DNA of 64,000 nt, taken from Algoriphagus zhangzhouensis (GTDB lineage Bacteria; Bacteroidota; Bacteroidia; Cytophagales; Cyclobacteriaceae). The notes beneath the pieces are model-generated. The model did not search any database and was not told the DNA's origin. It saw nothing but the letters and a program-made list of their open reading frames with translations. Positions within the stretch are counted from its first letter, which is position 1. Each line of letters opens with the position of its first letter. Shown piece after piece: positions 8,776-17,616 of this stretch. The position numbers and the translations under genes were made by a program. Where the stretch lies: positions 434,001 to 498,000 of the forward strand of contig NZ_FRXN01000002.1 of the NCBI RefSeq assembly GCF_900148515.1. The letters run 5' to 3'.

Positions 8776-9240
8776 ATGGCAGGAGTAAATAAGGTAATCC
8801 TATTAGGAAATCTGGGAGCAGACCCAGAAGTGAAGTATTTGGAAGGAGATAATGTAGTGGCAAACCTTCGACTGGCTACTACCGAGTCCTACAAAGACAG
8901 AAATGGCAATCGAGTTGATCAGACCGAATGGCATGATTTGGAACTTTGGGGAGGTCAGGCAAAAATCGCTGAGCAATACCTGAAAAAAGGAATGCAAATC
9001 TATGTAGAAGGTAAAATCAAATCTGATACATGGCAGGATGACCAAGGTCAAAACAGAAAAAGGACAAAAATCCGTGTTTTGAGCTTTTCAATGCTAGGAA
9101 GTAGACAAGACAATGGAGGACAAGAAGGAGGAAATTCCTACCAACAACCTCGTCAAGCAAGTGCTCCAACGGCAGTAAGCAATGCACCGGCTCCTGATTT
9201 GAGCCCAAGCAGTGCAGATGATGATGATTTACCGTTCTGA
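8776..9240 (+). CDS. ssb: single-stranded DNA-binding protein
   Basis: A 154-residue SSB. The OB-fold (1-110) starts MAGVNKVILLGNLGADPEVK and contains TEWHDLELWGGQAKIAEQYL and GMQIYVEGKIKSDTW. A Gln/Gly/Pro/Ser-rich linker leads to the acidic tip DDDDLPF, which recruits repair and replication partners. It acts as a tetramer coating single-stranded DNA. It is probably transcribed with mutY, and a strong terminator follows its stop codon. Confidence 0.96.
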   Translation: MAGVNKVILLGNLGADPEVKYLEGDNVVANLRLATTESYKDRNGNRVDQTEWHDLELWGGQAKIAEQYLKKGMQIYVEGKIKSDTWQDDQGQNRKRTKIRVLSFSMLGSRQDNGGQEGGNSYQQPRQASAPTAVSNAPAPDLSPSSADDDDLPF

Positions 9241-9247
9241 TTTGATT

Positions 9248-9284
9248 CCCCTGAAGTTGATTTTCAGGGGATTTGTTTATTTTT
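9248..9284 (+). terminator. terminator after ssb
   Basis: The hairpin CCCCTGAA (9248-9255) / TTCAGGGG (9263-9270) is followed by ATTTGTTTATTTTT. It separates ssb from gldE, which has its own -7 element inside the T-rich tail. Confidence 0.75.
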
Positions 9285-9285
9285 G
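9278..9285 (+). promoter_or_regulatory. candidate -7 element for gldE
   Basis: TATTTTTG matches TAnnTTTG exactly, 22 bases before the gldE start. A TTG lies 18 bases upstream. It overlaps the T tail of the ssb terminator. Confidence 0.4.
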
Positions 9286-9307
9286 CATCAAACATCTCGT
9301 TTAGTAC

Positions 9308-10657
9308 ATGGACGACCCTTACCCGAGTTGGTCTTTACTTGCTCAAATTACTCAGCCCTCCATAGGCTACCTGATTATTAACGGTCTATTTTTTCTACTA
9401 TTACTACTAAGCTCTGCCTTAGTATCTGGATCAGAAGTAGCCTTTTTCTCCTTGTCCAATGAAGATTTGGATGAAATAGCTGAAGGAGAAACTCAAAGCG
9501 GAAGCTTGGTCATCAAACTTCTGCACAGCCCAAAACAACTTCTCAGCACCATCTTAATCCTAAACAACCTGATCAATATTGCGATTGTAACATTGACCAC
9601 CTTTGTTTCTTGGAGTATTTTCGGGATGAATGCTACCGGAATCGTGGTTATTCTGGTTCAAACAATAGGGGTCACCTTTGCCATCGTCTTTTTGGGTGAA
9701 ATCGTACCAAAAGTCTATGCAAATAAAGCTAAGGTGGGATTTAGCCTGATCATGGCTCCTACCATCAACTTTTTCTCCACTATTCTGAAGCCCATTTCAC
9801 TTCTTTTGATGTTTACCAGCAATCTTATTGAAAGAAGGATTGAGAAAAAAGGAGTTTCACTTTCTGTAGACGAGCTCAATCAAGCTTTGGAATTGACTAC
9901 CGAGGACGCAGCGGATGAGGAAAAGGACATTCTAAAAGGAATTGTAAACTTTGGAACCCTTACGGTAAAACAGGTGATGAAAAGCCGGATGGAGATCACT
10001 GCCATTGATACTGAGATGGACTTCCATGAATTGATGGATAAAATCAATAAGAGTGGTTATTCTAGGATTCCAGTTTTTGAGGAAACGATAGACAATATTG
10101 AAGGTGTACTTTACATTAAAGACTTACTCCCATTCATTGACAGAGACGAGAATTTTAATTGGAAGGAATTGATCCGAAAGAGCTTTTTCGTACCTGAAAA
10201 CAAAAAAGTGGACACCTTATTAAAAGACTTCCAGCAAAAGCGTGTTCACATGGCCATCGTCGTTGATGAATATGGAGGGACTTCGGGCTTGGTGACTTTG
10301 GAAGATTTAATTGAGGAAATTATCGGAGAGATCAATGATGAATTTGATGATACAGATGATATTTTCTTCCAGGAGATCGACTCGAACACTTTTATTTTTG
10401 AAGGAAAAGTATCCTTAAATGATTTCTGCAAGAAATTGGAACTTGATTCTCAGGTTTTTGATGATGTCAAAGGAGAAAGCGAATCTTTAGGTGGCCTACT
10501 TCTAGAAATCAATAGTAAACTCCCTAAAAACGGGACTAAAATTCAATTTGATGAATTTGAGTTTACAATACTTGCTGTGGATGCCAGAAAAATCAAAAAA
10601 GTGAAGGTCCATATTCATTCAGGGCAAAAGGATGACTCTCAGTTGTTTACAGACTAA
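9308..10657 (+). CDS. gldE: GldE-like CNNM/CorC-family membrane protein with CBS domains
   Basis: This 449-residue protein has an N-terminal DUF21/CNNM membrane domain with segments around LIINGLFFLLLLLSSALVSG, STILILNNLINIAIVTL and IVVILVQTIGVTFAIVFLGE, plus the family motif FLGEIVPKVYA. A CBS-domain pair follows (VKQVMKSRMEITAID and IVVDEYGGTSGLVTLEDL), then the CorC/HlyC domain at about 350-440. The family is linked to divalent-cation transport. The position after mutY-ssb identifies it as the GldE orthologue, which in Flavobacterium is needed for gliding and works with GldD. No gldD follows here: the next gene is gltB, after a 377-base spacer. Confidence 0.85.
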   Translation: MDDPYPSWSLLAQITQPSIGYLIINGLFFLLLLLSSALVSGSEVAFFSLSNEDLDEIAEGETQSGSLVIKLLHSPKQLLSTILILNNLINIAIVTLTTFVSWSIFGMNATGIVVILVQTIGVTFAIVFLGEIVPKVYANKAKVGFSLIMAPTINFFSTILKPISLLLMFTSNLIERRIEKKGVSLSVDELNQALELTTEDAADEEKDILKGIVNFGTLTVKQVMKSRMEITAIDTEMDFHELMDKINKSGYSRIPVFEETIDNIEGVLYIKDLLPFIDRDENFNWKELIRKSFFVPENKKVDTLLKDFQQKRVHMAIVVDEYGGTSGLVTLEDLIEEIIGEINDEFDDTDDIFFQEIDSNTFIFEGKVSLNDFCKKLELDSQVFDDVKGESESLGGLLLEINSKLPKNGTKIQFDEFEFTILAVDARKIKKVKVHIHSGQKDDSQLFTD

Positions 10658-11034
10658 TTTGGCGTAAATCACTTTTTTCAGAATTTAATTCTGTCTTCGC
10701 AATCGATTGAGTTTTTCAAAGCCGTCAAGAGGAAAATTTAGTCGAAAAAATTTGAATATTTTTTTAATTTTTTTTCTTGAAACCTCTTTTTGAAAAAATC
10801 ACATCATTTTTTACAAAATTGCCCTAAAATCAAACCTAGTATTGCCAATACATTAACTATATAGTCCATATAAGGCATTTTTCTAAACCAGAATTATTTT
10901 AATAAATAGTTAAAAATATGCTTTTTCACCAAAAATTAATCACCAAATCATAGCGTTTATTGCCTTTATTTTAATGAAAGGAATTTTTTGCGTAATTTTT
11001 GGAAATTTTGAACCTATTTAAATCATTTAAATTT
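10658..11034 (+). other. AT-rich gene-free spacer upstream of gltB
   Basis: These 377 bases contain no credible gene. The DNA is very AT-rich with long A and T runs. It should hold the gltBD promoter. The sequence TAATTTTTGG near 10993 resembles a -7 element but has one base too many between TA and TTTG, so I do not call it. I saw no strong hairpin. Confidence 0.5.
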
Positions 11035-14000
11035 ATGCAAGAAGGGTTGTACCGCTCGGAGTTTGAGCATGACTCCTGTGGCATAGGCGCGGTGGTGGAC
11101 TTGACAGCTTCACCCTCTCATGAGACCATCAGTGACGCCTTATATATGCTGAGCAATATGGAGCACAGAGGGGGACGTGGGTCAGATCCTAAATCAGGAG
11201 ATGGCGCAGGTGTATTGATTCAGGTTCCACATGAATTTTTGAAAGCCATTACTGCAAGGACAGAGATCTCTCTTCCAGAGAAAGGATATTATGGGGTAGG
11301 TATGACCTTTTTCCCTAGAAATAAACAGCTTTTCAGAAAATCTAAAGAACTTTTAAATCAGATAATAGAAGACTTAGATTTCGAGTTGATCGGTTATAGG
11401 CCAGTGCCTGTAGACGAGACTGTCCCTGGATCCAGTGCTTTGGAAGTAATGCCAAATATCGAACAGTTGTTTGTGAAGCATAAAAAAGGACTGACTGGAA
11501 TCGAACTTGAGAGAAAGCTATATGTCTTGAGGAATTTTGCTACCTCTGAGATCAATACCAAAATACCTGGAGTAAACCACTCTTTCTATTTTGCTTCTTT
11601 CAGTAGCCAGACACTTATATATAAAGGACAGCTTCGTACAGATCAAGTTTTACCTTTTTATAAGGATCTTCAGAATAGTAATATCGAATCTGCTTTTGCC
11701 ATCGTGCACTCCAGATTCTCTACCAATACTTTCCCTAACTGGAGATTGGCCCAGCCATTCCGTTTCCTTTCTCACAATGGTGAAATCAACACCATCAAAG
11801 GAAACTTGAATAAAATGAAGTCCAAGGAAACGCTGATGAAATCCAAGTATTTCACAGATGCAGAATTGGAGATGCTGATGCCTATCACAGATAAACTTAA
11901 CTCTGACTCCGCCAACTTGGATGCGATGGTTGAGCTATTATCATTGAGTGGACGTTCGCTTCCACATGCCATGATGATGCTTGTGCCAGAAGCCTGGCAG
12001 GATAATGAAGTCATGGATCGTGATAGAAAAGCATTCTACAAATTCCACGCTTCACTAGTTGAGCCATGGGATGGACCAGCAGCACTTCTTTTCACAGATG
12101 GAAAGTCAGTGGGTGCTACTTTGGATAGAAACGGTCTGAGACCTCTACGATATTTCATCACTAAAGATCAGAGACTGATCCTTTCTTCCGAAGCTGGAGC
12201 ACTTCCAATCAGAGAAGCTACGATTGTAGAAAAAGGTAGAATCAGCCCTGGAAGAATGCTTTGGGCAGACCTTGAAAAAGGAAGAGTACTCTTTGATGAG
12301 GAAGTAAAAGGTGAGATTTGTAAAAAGCAACCTTACGAGCAGTGGGTAAATGATCAGCGTATCAAGCTTCGATTGGAGCCAAATCCTGAGACTTTAACTC
12401 ACCCGTATTCCACAGAGAATATCAAGAAGTGCCAAACAGTATTTGGCTATACTTCTGAAGAAATAAAAGTGGTGCTCGCACCAATGGGGGGCAATGGAGC
12501 GGAAGCTATCGGTTCCATGGGAGCTGATACGCCTCTTGCAGTACTTTCCAAGCAAAGTCAGCATATTTCGAATTACTTCAAACAGCTATTTGCACAGGTA
12601 AGTAACCCTCCTATCGATCCTATTCGTGAGAGAATGGTGATGTCCCTATTTACCAGAATTGGTGAAGGGCACAACATCTTGGAGGAAAGTCCACAGCACA
12701 CTAGACAAATCCATATTTCCCAGCCTGTTCTTTTGAACGAGTCTTTGGAGAAAATCCAAAATATGGAAGGTCAGGGCTATAGAAGCAAGAAACTTTCTTC
12801 ACATTTTGTAGCTGATCATAAACCAGGTCGACTTCTTGAAGCATTAGATCGACTTTGCCAAGAGGCAGAAGATGCAATTGCTGAAAAGAAAAATATTCTG
12901 ATCATTTCAGATAGAAACAGCAATGAAGAATTGGCGCCAATCCCATCCTTATTGGCAATTGGGGCTGTTCACCACCACTTGGTGAAAAAGAAAATCCGTA
13001 CTAAAGCTGGACTAGTACTTGAGAGTGGTGATATCAGAGAAACTCACCATTTCGCAACAGCAATTGGTTATGGTGCTTCTGCAATCAACCCTTACATGGC
13101 ATTGGAATCCCTATTGGATCTATGGCAAAAAGGTGACTTCCCAGACGTACCAGATCAAAAAACTCTTTTCTACAATTACCAAAAGGCAATTGGAAAAGGT
13201 TTATTGAAGGTTCTTTCCAAAATGGGAATCTCAACCCTTCAGTCTTACCAAAGTGCTCAGATTTTCGAAGCAATTGGTTTGGGTCCTGAAGTAATTGATA
13301 GATGTTTCAAAGGCACAATTTCAAGAATTTCCGGAGTTTCCTTCGATGAATTAGCTGAGGAAGTTTTGATCCGTCATAGAGCGGCATACAATACCAACAG
13401 CCCAGTTCTTGAAACAGGTGGTGTGTACCAATGGAAGAGAAGAGGTGAAAAACACCTTTTCAACCCAGAGACTATTCACCTTTTGCAGAAATCTACGAGT
13501 CTTAACGACTATGGATTGTATAAGAAGTTTGCCAATAAAATCAATGAGCAAACTAAGGATGCATTGACATTGAGAGGACTTTTCGAATTCAAGAAAAGAA
13601 TTTCTGTTCCAATCGAAGAAGTTGAGCCAGCTGAGGCTATCATTAGACGATTTGCAACTGGCGCCATGTCATTTGGCTCGATCTCTTTTGAGGCACATAC
13701 GACTCTAGCAATCGCCATGAACCGAATCGGAGCAAAAAGCAACTCCGGTGAAGGTGGTGAAGATGAAATTAGATTCCAGAAGAAAGAAAATGGAGATTGG
13801 GAAAGGTCTGCTATCAAGCAGGTAGCATCCGGTCGATTTGGAGTAACAAGTAATTATCTCACCAATGCCGAAGAGCTTCAGATCAAGATGGCTCAAGGTG
13901 CAAAACCAGGAGAAGGTGGTCAGCTTCCAGGACATAAAGTAGATGACTGGATCGGTCGAGTAAGGCACTCTACTCCAGGAGTAGGTTTGATTTCTCCACC

Positions 14001-15525
14001 TCCACACCACGATATTTATTCCATTGAGGATTTGGCTCAGTTGATTTACGATTTGAAAAATGCCAATAGAAAGGCTAGAATCAACGTAAAATTGGTTTCT
14101 CAAGCTGGTGTCGGGACTGTAGCTGCCGGGGTTGCAAAAGCAATGGCTGATGTAATCTTGATTTCAGGAGCTGACGGCGGAACGGGAGCATCTCCACTAT
14201 CATCTATTAGGCATGCTGGTCTTCCTTGGGAGCTTGGCTTGTCTGAAGCTCATCAAACGTTGGTTAAAAACAACTTGAGAAGTAGAGTTGTCCTTCAAAC
14301 AGATGGACAGTTGAGAACAGGTCGTGATTTAGCTATAGCTACTTTGCTAGGCGCTGAAGAATGGGGTATTTCCACTGCTGCTTTGGTAGTAGAAGGATGT
14401 ATCATGATGCGTAAGTGTCACTTGAATACCTGCCCAGTTGGAATTGCAACGCAAAACCCTGATTTGAGAAAGCTATTCACAGGTGATCCTGATCATGTGG
14501 TTAACTATTTCAACTTCTTGGTTCAAGATCTTCGTGAAATCATGGCATCCCTTGGATTCAAAACTATCGACGAGATGGTTGGCCAAAGCCATGTACTTCA
14601 ATCTACAAGCCACTTGAATCACTGGAAGTGGGATAAAGTCGATCTTTCTCCTGTATTCCACAGAGTAGAAGTTCCTGATCACGTGGGTATCCACAAGCAA
14701 ATCGATCAAGATTGGGATTTGAAAAATGTCCTAGATAGAAAATTGATCAAAGCTGCAATGCCAGCACTGGAGCAAGCAATTTCTGTTTCTGGAAATTTCC
14801 AAATCAAAAATACAGACCGCTCAGTAGGCGCTATGCTTTCCAATGAAATCTCCAAGATTTATGGAAGTGTAGGTCTTCCTGATGATACAGTGAAATTCAA
14901 ATTCAACGGATCCGCAGGTCAGACATTTGGTGGTTTCTTGACCAAAGGTGTGAGCTTCGAATTGGAAGGTGAGGCAAATGACTACTTCGGAAAAGGCCTT
15001 TCTGGTGGTAGACTTTCCGTTTATCCTAGTAGAAATGCCAAGTTTAAGCCAGAAGAAAACATCATCATCGGTAACGTAGCATTCTATGGAGCAACCTCCG
15101 GAGAAGCTTATATCAATGGTAAAGGTGGTGAAAGATTCTGCGTGAGAAACTCAGGTGTACAAACTGTAGTCGAAGGTATCGGAGACCATGGTTGTGAGTA
15201 CATGACCGGAGGTATGGTAGTGAACCTAGGAGAGATCGGAAGAAACTTCGCGGCAGGAATGAGTGGTGGAATCGCTTACATTTTGAATGACTATATCACT
15301 GAAATCAACCCTGAACTAGTGGATGTAGATCCATTGACAGAGGAAGATTACTCCACCATCAAATCTTTCATTAAGCGTCACGTGAAGCTCACTGAAAGTA
15401 CTCTAGGTCAGGAATATTTGAGTGACTGGGAAAAAGCAAAACTCAAATTCATCAAGGTAATCCCTAGAGATTACAAAGCAGTTTTGAAGAAAAGAGCGTT
15501 AGAACAATCTAAATCATTGGTGTAA
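11035..15525 (+). CDS. gltB: glutamate synthase, large subunit
   Basis: About 1496 residues, starting at ATG 11035; an in-frame TTG at 10999 is less likely. The start gives MQEGLYRSEFEHDSCGIGAV, with Cys15 as the class II glutaminase nucleophile after a short propeptide. Domains in order: amidotransferase (15-430), central domain, FMN-binding synthase domain (ATGAMSFGSISFEAH, IGAKSNSGEGGEDE), [3Fe-4S] ligands in CIMMRKCHLNTCPVGI, and the C-terminal beta-helix (GLSGGRLSVYPS, GERFCVRNSGVQTVVEGIG). It makes two glutamates from glutamine and 2-oxoglutarate. The small subunit gene starts one base after the stop codon. It is the ammonium-assimilation partner expected for the nitrate island in this window. 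Confidence 0.97.
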   Translation: MQEGLYRSEFEHDSCGIGAVVDLTASPSHETISDALYMLSNMEHRGGRGSDPKSGDGAGVLIQVPHEFLKAITARTEISLPEKGYYGVGMTFFPRNKQLFRKSKELLNQIIEDLDFELIGYRPVPVDETVPGSSALEVMPNIEQLFVKHKKGLTGIELERKLYVLRNFATSEINTKIPGVNHSFYFASFSSQTLIYKGQLRTDQVLPFYKDLQNSNIESAFAIVHSRFSTNTFPNWRLAQPFRFLSHNGEINTIKGNLNKMKSKETLMKSKYFTDAELEMLMPITDKLNSDSANLDAMVELLSLSGRSLPHAMMMLVPEAWQDNEVMDRDRKAFYKFHASLVEPWDGPAALLFTDGKSVGATLDRNGLRPLRYFITKDQRLILSSEAGALPIREATIVEKGRISPGRMLWADLEKGRVLFDEEVKGEICKKQPYEQWVNDQRIKLRLEPNPETLTHPYSTENIKKCQTVFGYTSEEIKVVLAPMGGNGAEAIGSMGADTPLAVLSKQSQHISNYFKQLFAQVSNPPIDPIRERMVMSLFTRIGEGHNILEESPQHTRQIHISQPVLLNESLEKIQNMEGQGYRSKKLSSHFVADHKPGRLLEALDRLCQEAEDAIAEKKNILIISDRNSNEELAPIPSLLAIGAVHHHLVKKKIRTKAGLVLESGDIRETHHFATAIGYGASAINPYMALESLLDLWQKGDFPDVPDQKTLFYNYQKAIGKGLLKVLSKMGISTLQSYQSAQIFEAIGLGPEVIDRCFKGTISRISGVSFDELAEEVLIRHRAAYNTNSPVLETGGVYQWKRRGEKHLFNPETIHLLQKSTSLNDYGLYKKFANKINEQTKDALTLRGLFEFKKRISVPIEEVEPAEAIIRRFATGAMSFGSISFEAHTTLAIAMNRIGAKSNSGEGGEDEIRFQKKENGDWERSAIKQVASGRFGVTSNYLTNAEELQIKMAQGAKPGEGGQLPGHKVDDWIGRVRHSTPGVGLISPPPHHDIYSIEDLAQLIYDLKNANRKARINVKLVSQAGVGTVAAGVAKAMADVILISGADGGTGASPLSSIRHAGLPWELGLSEAHQTLVKNNLRSRVVLQTDGQLRTGRDLAIATLLGAEEWGISTAALVVEGCIMMRKCHLNTCPVGIATQNPDLRKLFTGDPDHVVNYFNFLVQDLREIMASLGFKTIDEMVGQSHVLQSTSHLNHWKWDKVDLSPVFHRVEVPDHVGIHKQIDQDWDLKNVLDRKLIKAAMPALEQAISVSGNFQIKNTDRSVGAMLSNEISKIYGSVGLPDDTVKFKFNGSAGQTFGGFLTKGVSFELEGEANDYFGKGLSGGRLSVYPSRNAKFKPEENIIIGNVAFYGATSGEAYINGKGGERFCVRNSGVQTVVEGIGDHGCEYMTGGMVVNLGEIGRNFAAGMSGGIAYILNDYITEINPELVDVDPLTEEDYSTIKSFIKRHVKLTESTLGQEYLSDWEKAKLKFIKVIPRDYKAVLKKRALEQSKSLV

Positions 15526-15526
15526 G

Positions 15527-17005
15527 ATGGGAGCGAAAGAAGGATTTATTCAATTTAAAAGAGAAACTCCGGTAAGTCGAGATCCAAAACAAAGAATTGG
15601 AGATTACCAGGAGATATATGAGCCGTTTGGAGACGATAAATTAAACAATCAGGCGGCTAGATGTATGGATTGCGGTATTCCATTTTGCCACAATGGCTGT
15701 CCATTGGGTAATGTGATCCCGGAATTCAATGATGCTGTCTATCAAAAAGACTGGATTCAGGCAATTCAGAATTTAAGGAGCACAAACAATTTCCCTGAGT
15801 TTACAGGTAGAATTTGTCCAGCTCCTTGTGAGGCTAGCTGTGTTTTGGGAATCAACAAAGATCCAGTTGCGATCGAGTTGATCGAGAAAAACATTGTAGA
15901 GAAAGCCTATGAATTAGGTTTGATAGCTCCAAATCCTCCAAAAACAAGAACCAATAAATCTGTGGCTGTGATTGGCGCTGGTCCTGCAGGATTAGCTGCA
16001 GCTGACCAATTGAACCAAGCAGGACATGAGGTGACTGTTTTTGAAAAGGATGCTAAACCAGGAGGTCTTCTTCGTTATGGTATTCCAGATTTCAAATTGG
16101 AAAAATGGGTAATTGATAGAAGATTGGAATTGATGAAACAAGAAGGTGTCATCTTCTCTTGTGGAACTGAAATTGGTTTCAATATCAAAGCCGAGAATAT
16201 TCTAAAGAATTTCGATGCGATTGTCCTTTCTACAGGAGCCCAGCAGCCGAGAGGCTTGAATATCAAAGGAGCTAACCTTAAAGGGGTTCATTTTGCGATG
16301 GAATTCCTAGGAAAGCAGAACCAAGTAGTAAGTGGTGAAATCGAAGAAAACCCGATTTCAGCGAAAGGAAAGCATGTAATTGTAATTGGTGGTGGTGATA
16401 CAGGAAGTGACTGTATTGGAACTTCTAACCGTCATGGTGCAAGTTCAATTACTCAATTGGAGTTGTTGCCAAAACCTCCAAAACAAAGAACTACTCTAAA
16501 CCCTTGGCCTGAATGGCCAATGACATTGAAGACATCCAGCTCTCATGAAGAAGGAGCAGAAAGAATGTTCTCAATTTTAACAAAAGAATTTATTGGAAAT
16601 GAAGCCGGAGAAGTAACCGGTTTGAAGTTGGTCGATATCGAGTGGAAAGCAAATGAGGGTCGAATGACCTTCGAAGAAGTTGCGGGAACAGAAAGAGTTG
16701 TTCCTTGTGATTTAGCTTTCTTAGCAATTGGGTATCTAGGGCCAGCACAAAATGGATTACTGGAAGCATTTGGTGCAGAAACTATGGAAAACTCTCTTCC
16801 AAAGTCAAAAAATTACCAAAGCACAAATTCCAAGGTATTTCTAGCAGGAGATATGCGGAGAGGACAATCGCTGGTAGTATGGGCAATATCTGAAGGCCGT
16901 GAGGCTGCAGTTAAGGTGGATGAATTCCTGATGGGATCCTCTACTTTACCTCAAAAAGATGAGTCCTTCTATCATGTGGAGGAGCATATCGCGGGTATTG
17001 AGTGA
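15527..17005 (+). CDS. gltD: glutamate synthase, small subunit
   Basis: A 492-residue GltD. It oxidises NAD(P)H and passes electrons to GltB. The N-terminal cysteine-rich [4Fe-4S] region reads CMDCGIPFCHNGCPLGN and then CPAPCEASCVLGI. The FAD-binding motif is VAVIGAGPAGLAAADQL, the NADPH-binding motif VIVIGGGDTGSDCIG, and the second FAD motif VFLAGDMRRGQSLVVWAI. It is separated from gltB by one base, so the two are certainly co-transcribed. A terminator follows at 17066-17095. Confidence 0.97.
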   Translation: MGAKEGFIQFKRETPVSRDPKQRIGDYQEIYEPFGDDKLNNQAARCMDCGIPFCHNGCPLGNVIPEFNDAVYQKDWIQAIQNLRSTNNFPEFTGRICPAPCEASCVLGINKDPVAIELIEKNIVEKAYELGLIAPNPPKTRTNKSVAVIGAGPAGLAAADQLNQAGHEVTVFEKDAKPGGLLRYGIPDFKLEKWVIDRRLELMKQEGVIFSCGTEIGFNIKAENILKNFDAIVLSTGAQQPRGLNIKGANLKGVHFAMEFLGKQNQVVSGEIEENPISAKGKHVIVIGGGDTGSDCIGTSNRHGASSITQLELLPKPPKQRTTLNPWPEWPMTLKTSSSHEEGAERMFSILTKEFIGNEAGEVTGLKLVDIEWKANEGRMTFEEVAGTERVVPCDLAFLAIGYLGPAQNGLLEAFGAETMENSLPKSKNYQSTNSKVFLAGDMRRGQSLVVWAISEGREAAVKVDEFLMGSSTLPQKDESFYHVEEHIAGIE

Positions 17006-17065
17006 GCTATTGCTCAACAAAATCCAATAGTATCCCTGTTTAGTTGAAAAGCCTGCGATAAACGG

Positions 17066-17095
17066 AAAGCCATCCCTCTCGGGGGATGGTTTTCT
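17066..17095. terminator. terminator between gltD and the convergent DUF4890-like gene
   Basis: CCATCCC (17070-17076) / GGGATGG (17083-17089) with a 6-base loop, flanked by AAAG and TTTTC so the stem can extend. It probably serves gltD; on the minus strand the T tract is short. Confidence 0.7.
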
Positions 17096-17108
17096 CATTT
17101 ATAGTGGT

Positions 17109-17540
17109 TTAGTTTCCTCCTCTTCTCTTACGGAAATCTTCTCTGCTGTGCACTTCTCCTCTTGGGCCTCTTCTAGATCTTCCTTGATCCTTCAATTCCA
17201 CCCATTTTTCTTTTTGCTCGGGGGTCAAAACTTCTGCAATTTTTGAATCTTGTTCTTTCATTTCAGCTCTACGAGCATCCATCTCTGCTTTTCTTGCTTC
17301 CATCTCGGCTTTTTTAGCTTCCATTTCCGCTTCTCTTTTTTTGGCATATTCCAAATTGATTGCTAGGATTTTTGCTTTTTGCTCTTCATTCAATTCAAGC
17401 TTCTCAGCCATCCTATCAGTCATCATTTTGGCTCTTGCTTCTGGATCAGGTCTTTCTTTGGTTTTCATATCCTGTGCAAATGCACCCATACCCACAAACA
17501 CCAATAAAGCGGCAGTTACCATCCATTTTTTCATAGTCAT
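17109..17540 (-). CDS. secreted coiled-coil protein, DUF4890/LTXXQ-like
   Basis: A 143-residue protein with a signal peptide (KKWMVTAALLVFVGMGAFAQ). The mature part resembles the Spy/CpxP-type LTXXQ proteins: LELNEEQKAKILAINLEYA and IAEVLTPEQKEKWVELKDQ. Between these lies a run of near-identical heptads built on KKAEMEARKAEMDARRAEM, probably one long amphipathic helix. The C-terminus is Arg/Gly-rich. Such proteins are periplasmic and often associated with envelope stress, but no function is established here. It is convergent with gltD. Confidence 0.7.
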   Translation of the reverse strand: MTMKKWMVTAALLVFVGMGAFAQDMKTKERPDPEARAKMMTDRMAEKLELNEEQKAKILAINLEYAKKREAEMEAKKAEMEARKAEMDARRAEMKEQDSKIAEVLTPEQKEKWVELKDQGRSRRGPRGEVHSREDFRKRRGGN

Positions 17541-17616
17541 TTTGTTTTAGTTTACAGTTCTTAGACCTAGAACGACTATGAGAGTTTAAAACGAACTTGT
17601 TAACAAAGCTTAATTT

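Noticed and set aside
10999..11034. TTG start for gltB, 12 codons upstream of ATG
   Set aside because: The Cys nucleophile is already well placed with the ATG at 11035, and the extension looks like random AT-rich sequence.
13509..14103. Long open frames opposite to gltB
   Set aside because: They mirror the codon pattern of gltB, have no promoter or homologous motif, and the gltB domains explain the region.
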